From Phycisphaerae bacterium (GTDB taxonomy: Bacteria > Planctomycetota > Phycisphaerae > Phycisphaerales > SM1A02): a stretch of 12,518 nucleotides of DNA. Below are positions 1 through 7,056 of the stretch, in pieces. The stretch spans positions 1-12,518 of the forward strand of contig JAUIHC010000048.1 of the NCBI GenBank assembly GCA_030432455.1, given 5' to 3'. The first letter of the stretch is position 1; the number at the start of each line of letters is the position of its first letter. A model generated the notes under the pieces. That model was not told the DNA's origin. It worked only from the letters and a program-made list of their open reading frames with translations, and searched no databases. The translations under genes were made by a program, and so were the position numbers.

Positions 1-567
1 GTCGAGGGGTCGCTCGTCGAGTACCCGATCTACGCGGGGCTGATCCTGGCCCTGATGACGGCCGCCTTCGTGCTGCGGCCGCACATCGAGCGGCAGCCGG
101 CGACCATCGCCGAAGGGCTGTCGCCCGCGGGACCTCTGCGGCGGGCCGCGGGGCTCTGCATCGATCTCGTTCCCGGTCTGATGGTCGCGATCGCGGTGTT
201 CGATCTCGAGCCTGCGATCTTCGCCGAGGATCTGCGGGCGGGCGCCCCGAAGGCCATGCTGCCCGCGGTCTTCGCGATGATGGTCGCCTCGGGCATCACG
301 GTGCTGCTGGAGGGGGCGACCGGCCGATCGCTCGGAAAGTGGGTCGTCGGCACCCGGGTGGCTGCGCTCGACGGTTCGCCGGGGACCCGGTGGCAGCGAG
401 GGTTGCGAGCCGGGCTTCGTCTGGCGCTGCTTCTCTTCTGGCCGATCGCCCTGCTCGCGCTCCTGGATCCCGCGGGCCGAGGCATGCCGGAGCTGCTGAC
501 CCGCACGGTGGTCGTGGTGGCGAAGCGATCGACGCCGTCGCCGGCGACGGCCGATCCGGGCTCCTGA
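1..567 (+). CDS. RDD family membrane protein, C-terminal part (5' end outside window)
   Basis: The reading frame is open from the first base, so the start lies upstream; 188 residues are visible. A first membrane segment lies at about residues 8-25. The RDD pattern follows, with an Arg pair at 47-48 and Asp55 in the next hydrophobic helix. Further hydrophobic helices lie at about 86-104 and 138-156. The segment GRSLGKWVVGTRV at 108-120 and the motif LLDPAGRGMPELL before a final beta-like VVVVAK are typical of the RDD family (compare GRTLGKRLLGLRV). RDD proteins are small integral membrane proteins of mostly unknown function, some proposed to be transporters. The visible part is long enough to hold a complete RDD domain, so the missing part may be a separate N-terminal domain. 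It is separated from the next gene by 182 bases and need not belong to the flagellar cluster. Confidence 0.8.
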   Translation, partial: VEGSLVEYPIYAGLILALMTAAFVLRPHIERQPATIAEGLSPAGPLRRAAGLCIDLVPGLMVAIAVFDLEPAIFAEDLRAGAPKAMLPAVFAMMVASGITVLLEGATGRSLGKWVVGTRVAALDGSPGTRWQRGLRAGLRLALLLFWPIALLALLDPAGRGMPELLTRTVVVVAKRSTPSPATADPGS

Positions 568-604
568 CATCACGGGGGGCTCCAGCGCGGGAAAGTCGCC
601 TTCG

Positions 605-619
605 GCGCATCCGGTGCGC
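605..619 (+). other. Short inverted repeat downstream of the RDD gene
   Basis: A perfect 5-bp stem (GCGCA/TGCGC) encloses a 5-base loop, 37 bases after the stop of the RDD gene. No T-run follows, so it does not qualify as a standard intrinsic terminator. In such GC-rich DNA a stem this short could occur by chance. Confidence 0.3.
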
Positions 620-670
620 GAACGATCGGCACATGTGGAGGATTCTCGTTCCCGATGCCGATGTCGGTAT

Positions 671-694
671 CGCCGGCGAATGGAGTCGCCGGCG
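671..694 (+). other. Perfect 9-bp inverted repeat (RNA hairpin candidate)
   Basis: CGCCGGCGA and TCGCCGGCG form a perfect 9-bp stem around the 6-base loop ATGGAG. It lies midway between the RDD stop (567) and the GTG start at 750. There is no downstream T-run. It could be a stem-only terminator for the RDD gene, a processing site, or a structure in the 5' leader of the following operon; the sequence alone does not decide. Confidence 0.5.
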
Positions 695-711
695 GTCGTC
701 GCGCCTTCGGG

Positions 712-725
712 CCTCCCTCGGGAGG
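712..725 (+). other. GC-rich hairpin just upstream of the TPR-like gene
   Basis: CCTCC and GGAGG pair around the loop CTCG, extendable outward by a G-T and a G-C pair. The right arm is itself a Shine-Dalgarno-like GGAGG, but it lies 24 bases from the GTG at 750, too far to serve that start directly. The stem could affect leader folding near the ribosome binding region, or be coincidental. Confidence 0.35.
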
Positions 726-738
726 TCGTGGGCGTCTT

Positions 739-744
739 GAGAGG
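739..744 (+). promoter_or_regulatory. Ribosome binding site supporting the GTG start at 750
   Basis: GAGAGG ends 5 bases before the GTG at 750. This good spacing is the reason for accepting a GTG start here; no in-frame ATG is close by. Confidence 0.6.
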
Positions 745-749
745 ATCTC

Positions 750-3476
750 GTGACGGACGATCAGCCGCAGCCCCGGACCCCCGAGCCCGACGTCGCCGAC
801 GCGACGGACGAGCGTGGTTCGACGTCAACCGCCCCGGCCGCCTCCGCGGACCACGCGGGGGCGTCGCTCGCACCGCGGGGCGGTCTGGCCTGGCAGTTCC
901 CGCTCATCGTCGTCTCGCTGGCCGCCATCGGGGCTGCGATCGTCTTCCGGCGTCCCGAACCGGTGCCCCCGGACCTCGATCGGGCGTTGGCGGAGGCGGT
1001 GGCGGAACTCGACCGCGGCCGCCTGGACGCCGCCGCGGGCCGGCTGGTGCTCGTCGAGCGCGACCTCGGATCGCGGCCCGATCTGCTGGGCGTGTATCAC
1101 CTCGCGGTCGCGGATCATCGGGCCGCGTCGCTTCAGCCGCTCCTGACGGCCCCGGCGGCCCAGGCCGCGCAGGTCGTGGAGGCGTACGAACGGGCCGAGC
1201 GCGACGGCTCGGAGCTCGACGGGGCTCGCCGTCGTCGTCTGGCCGAAGCGATGGTCGCGGCGGGGCGGGAGTCGGACGCTCTGGAGATCCTGTCCCGGAT
1301 CGAGTCCGAGATCGAGTTCGATCCGGTCGGTCGTGACGAGATCCGGACGCTGCGGCATCGGCTGATCCGCCGCCAGATCGATCGGACGCTGGCCGCGGGG
1401 GTGCCCGCCGAGTCGGTCGCTCCCGTGATCGAGCGACTGCTTGCCGAGGACGCCTCGCTGGAGATCGAGGCGTGGAGCACCGCGATCGATGCCCGGGTGC
1501 GGCTGGAGACCGGGGAGATCGCGGGCCTTGCCCATGGGCTGGGGCTCGCCATGCACCGGCTGGAGGGGCGGGCCGCGGGAGAACCGTGGGTTCGGATCGA
1601 CTGGGCCGAACTCTGGGTGCTGCTCGGGCACGCCTATCGGGACGAGCTTCAGGCTCATGATCGAGCGGCGGAGTGCTACCGGGTCGCCCTCGATCGCCTG
1701 CGGGCGATCGGTTCGATCGCGGCGGAGGCGTCGCTCTCGCTGGGCGATCTGCAGGTGGATGCCGCCCGGGAGATGCTCCCGGAGGGTGGCGTGGTGACCG
1801 ACGGGTCGTCCGTGTCGCCGGCGTCGCTCGCCGAGGCCGCATCTCGCTACGACGCGGTGCTCGGCATGTCCGACGCGTCCATCGATCAGAAGGTGGCGGC
1901 TCGGATCGGGCTGGTGTCGCTGGCGCTGCTGCACGGAGATCACGAGGCCGCGATCGGCGGGTTCGACGGGATCGCGGGTCTCCTTGGTCGGGGGGCGCTG
2001 GTCGGTGACGAGGTCCGCCGGTCGGCGGTCGAGACCGCCCTGCTCGGGGCCGAGGCGGCGATGATCGCCGCCGCTCGGCTCGAGTCCGGATCCGACGATG
2101 GCGAGGCCGAGGCGGTCCGCGACGTCGTGCCGATGCTCGATGCCGCCGCCGCGCACGCCGCGTTCGTGCGCCGGTTCGCGACCGGGCCGACCACGCGGCA
2201 TCGCGGGCTGGAGTTCCTGGCCGCCGCTCGCGAGCGGGCGGCGGCGCTGCTCGTGGAGCCGGTGCTGGGTGGGGAGGATCCGCGGGTGGATCGCGCCATC
2301 GCCCTCATGCCGGTCGAGGTTCGGCTGGAGGCCGCTCGTCGATTCGCATCCGCGGCGGAGGCGCTCGATCTGATCGAGGCCGACCTGGCGGGCGACGATC
2401 CCGATCGCTTCGACGTGCTTTGGCGGGCCGCGGTGCTGCACGACAAGGCTGGTGCGGTCGAGGCGGCGCTGGATCGCTACGCACGCTTCGTGGAGAGCCA
2501 GTCCACCGAGGCCGCGATGTGGCCCGAGGCGGCCTTCCGGGTCGCGGCGGGGCACCACGCCCTGCACGATCTCGACGAGTCGGAGACCTGGTATCGACGA
2601 CTGCTGGTGACGATGGGCGACGGCCGCGACGAGGTCAGCGAATATGCCACCCGTGCCCGGGTCGGGCTGGCCCGGGTCCTGCTGGAGCAGGGCGGGGAGA
2701 TCGAGATCGGCGAGGCGGAGACCCTGCTCAACGACGTGCTCGACGGCACCGCGAAGGATGCGGTCGAGCCCTCGGTTCCCGAGTATCGGGACGCGTTGCT
2801 CCATCTGGTCCGCCTGCTCGGACGCACGGAGCGCTGGAACGAGCTCGCCAGCCGTGGCGAGGAGTGGCTCTCCCGGTATCCGGCGGATCCGCGTTGGGGG
2901 GAGATGGCGGTCCGGACCGGCGAAGGTCTGCTCCGTCACGCCGATGCGCTGGCCGAGGTCGGCGGCGATGCCGACGGGATGAATCCGAGTCTGGCGGCGG
3001 CGCGGGATCGCGAGCGTCATCGCGCTCTGCGACTGGCCGCGGGGCGACTCCAGGCCGGCGTCGCGGAACTGGATCGGCTCGGTGGAGACGATCTCGATCC
3101 GCTGGAGGCGGGCCTGGTTCGAAGTGGCTTCCTGCTCCGGGCGATGGTGGCCGATCGGCTCGGCGATGCGGACGCCTCGATCCGTCTCTATCGCGAGACG
3201 GAGCAGCGCTTCGCGGGTGAACCGGTGGCGATCGTCGCGCTCATCTCCATGGCCGACGTCGCGATGCGGGCGGGTGACCGGGACACGGCGGGCCTCGCCA
3301 CGGCGCGGGCCCGCAAGCGGCTGGACCATCTTCATCGGGACGCCGGGCCCGGCGGGCTCCGGATCGACCCGCTCGGTCCGGAGCTGCTGCTCGGTCCGGG
3401 TCGGGAGACGATCGATCGCTGGATGACCGCCTTCCCGCCCGGAGTGGAGTCAGGCATGGGGGAGGAGATCGGATGA
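750..3476 (+). CDS. Membrane-anchored TPR-like repeat protein of unknown function
   Basis: I cannot assign this 908-residue protein to a named family beyond helical TPR-like repeats. Residues 1-45 are polar and rich in Pro, Asp and Ala. One hydrophobic segment at about 47-66 is a likely membrane anchor or uncleaved signal anchor. The rest is almost entirely alpha-helical and rich in Ala, Arg and Glu. TPR-like stretches are visible at about 76-105, 289-318, 555-582, 592-622, 634-668 and 797-842, with the usual small residues and tyrosines inside helix pairs (for example ECYRVALDRL, ALDRYARFVE, SIRLYRETEQ). No catalytic motif is apparent. GTG is chosen as the start because GAGAGG lies 5 bases upstream. 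The stop overlaps the start of the FlgN-like gene (ATGA), which implies co-translation with a flagellar chaperone and a kinase. It may be a scaffold for flagellar assembly or placement, but this is inference from position only. Confidence 0.75.
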   Translation: MTDDQPQPRTPEPDVADATDERGSTSTAPAASADHAGASLAPRGGLAWQFPLIVVSLAAIGAAIVFRRPEPVPPDLDRALAEAVAELDRGRLDAAAGRLVLVERDLGSRPDLLGVYHLAVADHRAASLQPLLTAPAAQAAQVVEAYERAERDGSELDGARRRRLAEAMVAAGRESDALEILSRIESEIEFDPVGRDEIRTLRHRLIRRQIDRTLAAGVPAESVAPVIERLLAEDASLEIEAWSTAIDARVRLETGEIAGLAHGLGLAMHRLEGRAAGEPWVRIDWAELWVLLGHAYRDELQAHDRAAECYRVALDRLRAIGSIAAEASLSLGDLQVDAAREMLPEGGVVTDGSSVSPASLAEAASRYDAVLGMSDASIDQKVAARIGLVSLALLHGDHEAAIGGFDGIAGLLGRGALVGDEVRRSAVETALLGAEAAMIAAARLESGSDDGEAEAVRDVVPMLDAAAAHAAFVRRFATGPTTRHRGLEFLAAARERAAALLVEPVLGGEDPRVDRAIALMPVEVRLEAARRFASAAEALDLIEADLAGDDPDRFDVLWRAAVLHDKAGAVEAALDRYARFVESQSTEAAMWPEAAFRVAAGHHALHDLDESETWYRRLLVTMGDGRDEVSEYATRARVGLARVLLEQGGEIEIGEAETLLNDVLDGTAKDAVEPSVPEYRDALLHLVRLLGRTERWNELASRGEEWLSRYPADPRWGEMAVRTGEGLLRHADALAEVGGDADGMNPSLAAARDRERHRALRLAAGRLQAGVAELDRLGGDDLDPLEAGLVRSGFLLRAMVADRLGDADASIRLYRETEQRFAGEPVAIVALISMADVAMRAGDRDTAGLATARARKRLDHLHRDAGPGGLRIDPLGPELLLGPGRETIDRWMTAFPPGVESGMGEEIG
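3461..3467 (+). promoter_or_regulatory. Strong ribosome binding site for the FlgN-like gene
   Basis: GGAGGAG lies within the last codons of the TPR-like gene, 5 bases before the ATG at 3473. It supports re-initiation at the ATGA overlap rather than a frameshift fusion of the two proteins. Confidence 0.7.
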
Positions 3477-3901
3477 TCACCGACGCGCGTTCCCGACTGC
3501 ATGCACTGCTCGAGGCCCGGATCGACCTGCTTGGCCGGGTCGAGGCCGTCTCGCGGCGACGCCGTGAGGCGATCGAGGCGGGGCGGACCGATGCGATCGA
3601 GCGGCTGGTGGTCGAACGCGAGCCGCTGGTGACCGCGCTGGTCGAGTCCGCGGGCGAGGTCGAGTCGCTGTCCGCGGCGGTCGCCGGTACCGCCGATCCG
3701 GATCTGCTCGCCCTCGTCGAGCGGGCCTCGTCGCTCGTCGAGTCGATCGCGGAACTGGATCGTCACGACGAGGCCGCGCTGGCGGCGGTCGGGTCGCGCA
3801 CGCGGCAGGAACTCGAACGCGTCTCCAACGCCGGTCGGGCGGGGCGGGCGTATCAGGGCGGTCGTGGATCCGCCGGAAGCCGAATGGAGCGATCCGCATG
3901 A
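3473..3901 (+). CDS. flgN: FlgN/FliT-like flagellar export chaperone (candidate)
   Basis: This is a 142-residue, nearly all-helical protein with no membrane segment. Residues 5-70 follow the pattern of FlgN-type chaperones: a leucine-rich first helix (LHALLEARIDLLGRVEA), a basic stretch SRRRREAIEAGRTDAIERL, then VVEREPLVTALVESAGEVESL. A second helical region covers 77-118, and the C-terminus has a conserved-looking GRAGRAYQGG at 121-130. FlgN chaperones bind hook-filament junction proteins (FlgK, FlgL) and deliver them to the export apparatus. Family sequence identity is low, so the call rests on length, helical pattern and position among flagellar genes. FliT or another coiled-coil protein is the alternative. 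The gene overlaps both neighbours by 4 bases (ATGA), so the three products are probably made together. Confidence 0.5.
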   Translation: MITDARSRLHALLEARIDLLGRVEAVSRRRREAIEAGRTDAIERLVVEREPLVTALVESAGEVESLSAAVAGTADPDLLALVERASSLVESIAELDRHDEAALAAVGSRTRQELERVSNAGRAGRAYQGGRGSAGSRMERSA

Positions 3902-4899
3902 GTCATGCTGCCGTCGCCACCACCGATCTCTCGTCCGTGCCGACCGCGGTGTCGCCGGGGCGGATCGACGCCGTCGAGTTCGCCGAGCTGGTGCGGGCCT
4001 TCAACGAGGTCACGGCCCGGCTGGAGTCCACGCACGGTGCGCTCCGTCGCGAGGTCTCGTCGTTGCAGGGCGAGCTCGCCGAGGCGCAGGCCCGGCTTCG
4101 TCGTTCGCGACAACTCGCGGCACTGGGCGAGATGGCGGCGGGCATCGCGCATGAGATCCGCAATCCGCTCGGCGCGATCGGGCTCACCCTCGAGGCGCTG
4201 ACCGAGGATCTCGCGGATCGGCCCGAGCAACTCGAACTCTGCGGGCGGGTGAGCCGGGCGGTCGCTCGTCTGGACGCGATCGTCGGCGACGTGCTCGCCT
4301 TCGCCCGCGACACCCGTGTCCGACCTGCGGCGACCACGATGGCGACGCCGGTGTTGGCGGCGGTGGCGGGGGCGGAGGACCTGATCGAGGCGCACGGGAT
4401 CGACGTCGATCTGGACATCGACGAGTCGTGCGAGGCCGAGATCGATGCCCCGCTCATGGAGCAGGCGTTGCTGAACCTGCTTCGGAACGCCTGCGAGGCG
4501 ATGGCGGGAGTGGACCGCGGGCGCCGACTGGTGGTTCAGGTCCACGGCCGCGAGCTTCGCGACCCCGATGCCGGTCTGGTGCCGCACGCGATCGTGCGGA
4601 TCACCGACACCGGCCCGGGCATTCCCGAGGAGATCCGCGAGCGGATGTTCAATCCGTTCTTCACCACGCGGGCGGAGGGCACCGGCCTCGGCCTCGCGAT
4701 CGTGCATCGCATCGTCGATGCGCACGGTGGGCGGCTCGACGTGGAGTCGGGCGGAGACGGCACGGCCGTCACGGTCGGGCTTCCGGTGGCCTTCCGCGGC
4801 GAGCGGGCGGGCGGTGGAGAGGACGAGAGCGGGCGGAGCCTCGGTGGCGCCGTCCGGCGACGGGTTCGCGACAGTGCGGCGGACCGCGGCGCCGCGTAG
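3898..4899 (+). CDS. Cytoplasmic sensor histidine kinase, FleS/FlrB-like, without PAS or membrane domain
   Basis: The 333-residue protein has a HisKA dimerisation domain and an HATPase_c domain. The H-box is AGIAHEIRNPLG, with the phospho-accepting His85. The N-box is LLNLLRNACEAM with Asn197, the G1 box is DTGPGIP at 237-243, the F-box is FNPFF at 251-255, and the G2 box is GTGLGLA at 261-267. There is no membrane segment. Residues 26-74, with EFAELVRAFNEV followed by an alternating charged coiled coil, resemble the N-terminal region of FleS/FlrB flagellar kinases, but the PAS domain found there is missing, so the coiled coil leads straight into HisKA. The last 33 residues are a polar, low-complexity tail. 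It most likely phosphorylates the regulator encoded 74 bases downstream. Translation starts in an ATGA overlap, with GGAG 8 bases upstream. Kinase identity is secure; the flagellar role is inferred from context. Confidence 0.9.
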   Translation: MSHAAVATTDLSSVPTAVSPGRIDAVEFAELVRAFNEVTARLESTHGALRREVSSLQGELAEAQARLRRSRQLAALGEMAAGIAHEIRNPLGAIGLTLEALTEDLADRPEQLELCGRVSRAVARLDAIVGDVLAFARDTRVRPAATTMATPVLAAVAGAEDLIEAHGIDVDLDIDESCEAEIDAPLMEQALLNLLRNACEAMAGVDRGRRLVVQVHGRELRDPDAGLVPHAIVRITDTGPGIPEEIRERMFNPFFTTRAEGTGLGLAIVHRIVDAHGGRLDVESGGDGTAVTVGLPVAFRGERAGGGEDESGRSLGGAVRRRVRDSAADRGAA

Positions 4900-4962
4900 G
4901 CGGCGGGGTTCATTCGGACGACGATTCACGACGACACGACCAGACGGCATGGATGCCGACAT

Positions 4963-4967
4963 GGAGG
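4963..4967 (+). promoter_or_regulatory. Ribosome binding site fixing the response regulator start at 4974
   Basis: GGAGG ends 6 bases before the ATG at 4974. It favours this start over the in-frame ATG at 4953, which would add seven residues that are not part of a normal receiver domain. Confidence 0.75.
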
Positions 4968-4973
4968 CCTCGG

Positions 4974-6467
4974 ATGGCGAAGATCCTGGTGGTAGACGAC
5001 AAGGAGATGATGCGCGACAGCGTCGCGACCATCCTCGGGCGACGCGGCCACACGGTCGCGACGGCGCCGGGTGGCGAGGCGGCCCTCGATCGCATCGCGG
5101 AGAAGCGGCCGGATGCGGTGGTCACCGATCTCCAGATGCCGGGCATGAGCGGGCTCGACCTGCTTGCCGCGATTCGGAGGATCGACGAGGGGTTGCCGGT
5201 GGTCTTCATGACCGCGTACGGCAGTGTCGAGACGGCCGTCGAGGCGATGCGGGAAGGTGCGTTCGACTACATCACCAAGCCGTTCGGCGGTGACGAGCTC
5301 GCGATCTCGGTCGAGCGGGCCATCGAGCACGGGCGGCTTCGTCGCGAGAACGAGGTGCTCAAGGCGGCGGCCGGCACCCCGGTCGCGTCGGCCTCCGGGA
5401 CGAACATGGTCGGCGACGGCCCGCGGATGGCGGCCGTCCGGCATCGGCTCGAGCGGATCGCCGACAGTCACGGCACCGTGCTCGTCACCGGCGAGAGCGG
5501 CACCGGCAAGGAGGTCGCGGCCCGTTGGATCCACGACGCCAGTCCGCGTCGCGACGGGCCGTTCCTCGCGATCAACTGTGCGGCCCTCTCGGCGAGTCTG
5601 CTCGAGAGCGAGCTGTTCGGCCACGAGAAGGGCGCGTTCACCGGGGCCGACAAGCTCCGCAAGGGGCGGTTCGAACTCGCCGACGGCGGCACGCTGCTGC
5701 TCGACGAGATCAGCGAGATTCCGCCGGAGCTCCAGGCGAAGCTCCTTCGGGTGCTTCAGGAGCGGACGTTCGAGCGGGTGGGATCGAGCCAGACGCTGAC
5801 CGTGGACGTCCGGGTCATCGCGACCACCAACCGCAATCTCGCCACCGAGGTGGACGCTGGTCGTTTCCGCGGCGATCTCTACTTCCGGCTCAACGTGCTG
5901 CCGGTCGAGATGCCGGCGCTGCGGGAACGCCCCGAGGATCTTCCGGCCCTCGCCGACCATTTCCTGGCCGCGGTCGGGGTCCGGGAGGGACGACCCGCCA
6001 AGCGGTTCTCCGAGGCGGCGCTCGGCGTCCTTCGGAGCTATGTCTGGCCCGGCAACGTCCGCGAGCTCCAGAACATCTGCGAGCGGGCGGCGGTGCTGGC
6101 GGCCGACACCGAGATCTCCGCCGAACTCGTGGCGCCGTGGCTCCCGACCACCGCGACCCGGATCGCGTCGGATGGCGAGACCGTGGCCCGCACCGCGGGA
6201 GTCGGAGTCGGCCTCGGCGGCACCTCGGTGGAGTCCAAGCCGGACGGCGGTTCGGCCGGTGACGTGGCCGCGACGGTCCAGCACTGGCTCGCGTGCGACG
6301 GTGCCCTGACCCTCGCCGACATCGAGCGGGAGACGATCGTCGCGACCCTCAAGCGGAATCGCGGGCATCGCCAGCGGTCCGCGAAGGCGCTCGGCATCGG
6401 GGTCCGGACGCTCGGCCTCAAGCTCAAGAAGTGGAAGGAGGAGCAGGTCGTCGAGCAGGATCTCTGA
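4974..6467 (+). CDS. NtrC-family sigma-54-dependent response regulator (FleR/FlrC-like)
   Basis: The 497-residue protein has three domains. The receiver (1-118) has the acidic pair Asp8/Asp9, phospho-acceptor Asp52 in TDLQMPG, the Thr80 switch and Lys102. The AAA+ domain (about 145-385) has Walker A GESGTGKE at 173-180, the sigma-54 contact loop GAFTGA at 220-225 and Walker B LLLDEI at 241-246; a late conserved WPGNVREL motif lies at 358-365. A glycine-rich linker (about 392-440) leads to a Fis-type helix-turn-helix (about 449-490). With GAFTGA intact it should remodel RNA polymerase with sigma-54 at -24/-12 promoters. The length and domain order are normal for the family. Its position after an orphan-type kinase and before flgB points to control of flagellar genes, as FleR and FlrC do; this is inference. 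The DNA-binding end is rich in Lys, as expected. Confidence 0.95.
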   Translation: MAKILVVDDKEMMRDSVATILGRRGHTVATAPGGEAALDRIAEKRPDAVVTDLQMPGMSGLDLLAAIRRIDEGLPVVFMTAYGSVETAVEAMREGAFDYITKPFGGDELAISVERAIEHGRLRRENEVLKAAAGTPVASASGTNMVGDGPRMAAVRHRLERIADSHGTVLVTGESGTGKEVAARWIHDASPRRDGPFLAINCAALSASLLESELFGHEKGAFTGADKLRKGRFELADGGTLLLDEISEIPPELQAKLLRVLQERTFERVGSSQTLTVDVRVIATTNRNLATEVDAGRFRGDLYFRLNVLPVEMPALRERPEDLPALADHFLAAVGVREGRPAKRFSEAALGVLRSYVWPGNVRELQNICERAAVLAADTEISAELVAPWLPTTATRIASDGETVARTAGVGVGLGGTSVESKPDGGSAGDVAATVQHWLACDGALTLADIERETIVATLKRNRGHRQRSAKALGIGVRTLGLKLKKWKEEQVVEQDL

Positions 6468-6483
6468 TCGACGACCGGGCTCC

Positions 6484-6502
6484 CGCCGCGCGGAGCGCGG
6501 CG
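6484..6502 (+). other. Perfect 8-bp hairpin, first of a pair upstream of flgB
   Basis: CGCCGCGC and GCGCGGCG pair perfectly around the 3-base loop GGA, 16 bases after the regulator stop. No T-run follows. Together with the next hairpin it could lower read-through or shield the 3' end of the upstream message. Confidence 0.6.
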
Positions 6503-6514
6503 CAGGACATGCTC

Positions 6515-6537
6515 GTCGGCGCACCGTCTGCGCCGAC
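6515..6537 (+). other. Perfect 9-bp hairpin, second of a pair, next to the flgB ribosome binding site
   Basis: GTCGGCGCA and TGCGCCGAC pair perfectly around the loop CCGTC. The stem ends 2 bases before the flgB ribosome binding site (GGAGG, 6540-6544). It is followed by C and G, not T, so a classical intrinsic terminator is unlikely. It may stabilise the 5' end of a processed flgB message or influence its translation. Confidence 0.6.
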
Positions 6538-6551
6538 CCGGAGGATCCGGC

Positions 6552-6992
6552 ATGCAGCAGGGTGGCATCACCTCGACGGGCTCGACCCCGTTTCTTCAGC
6601 GGCTCATGCAGTTCGCCTGGCAGCGCAACACGCTGCTGCAGGATGCCGCCGCCAATCTCGACACCCCCGGCTACAAGCCGCTCGATGTCCGTCCGGAGGC
6701 CTTCCAGGCGGCGATGAAGGCCGCTCAGGCCAGACAGGCGGGCGGCGGAACCCCGGTGGTCCGCGGGGCCGGCATCTTCGCGGACACCCGGGACATCGCC
6801 TTCTCCGACGACGGAGTCCGGCTCCGGCCGGAGGCCGCCCACGAGAATCTGCTTTTCCATGACGACAACGACCGGAATCTGGAACGCGTCATGCAGCATG
6901 TCGCGGAGAACGTCCTCACGTTCCGGCTGGCGAGCGAGCTCTTCCGACGCGAGCACGACCTGCTTCGATCGGCGATCCGTGAACGGCCCTGA
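6552..6992 (+). CDS. flgB: Flagellar basal-body rod protein FlgB
   Basis: FlgB is a proximal rod protein, built in the periplasm between the MS-ring/FliE junction and the distal rod, and exported by the flagellar type III system without a cleaved signal. The 146-residue product has the family layout: an N-terminal helix with the rod signature NLDTPGYK at 35-42, a variable middle rich in Gly and Ala (56-90), and the C-terminal pattern DDNDRNLERVMQHVAEN at 104-120, which corresponds to the usual D-x-N-x-V-D-x-E motif, then a helix ending in LLRSAIRER. The length is normal. ATG at 6552 is supported by GGAGG at 6540-6544 with 7-base spacing. It opens the rod/MS-ring gene series and has flgC 60 bases downstream. 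Confidence 0.93.
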   Translation: MQQGGITSTGSTPFLQRLMQFAWQRNTLLQDAAANLDTPGYKPLDVRPEAFQAAMKAAQARQAGGGTPVVRGAGIFADTRDIAFSDDGVRLRPEAAHENLLFHDDNDRNLERVMQHVAENVLTFRLASELFRREHDLLRSAIRERP

Positions 6993-7019
6993 GCGTGAGA
7001 GGGTTCTCCCCCGGACCGC

Positions 7020-7056
7020 GAGGGCGACCATGAAGACCTCCCGGAGACGACCATGA
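7020..7056 (+). other. 8-codon mini-ORF with its own ribosome binding site, overlapping the flgC start
   Basis: GAGGG at 7020-7024 is followed 5 bases later by an ATG at 7030. The frame MKTSRRRP ends with TGA at 7054-7056, forming ATGA with the flgC start codon at 7053. The arrangement matches a translational coupling leader. It may equally be chance, because flgC has its own GGAG at 7043-7046. Confidence 0.3.

Noticed and set aside
614..1336. 240-residue + strand frame overlapping the start of the TPR-like gene
   Set aside because: Arg/Gly-rich out-of-frame reading of the leader and the TPR-like gene; no ribosome binding site or family resemblance.
825..3335. 836-residue open frame on the - strand opposite the TPR-like gene
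   Set aside because: It is the mirror of a GC-rich coding sequence: low-complexity Arg/Gly/His/Pro composition, no motif, and no supporting ribosome binding site. The + strand gene has ATGA coupling and a coherent helical pattern.
4953..4973. Upstream in-frame ATG for the response regulator
   Set aside because: It would add seven residues not found in receiver domains, while GGAGG at 4963-4967 is ideally placed for the ATG at 4974.
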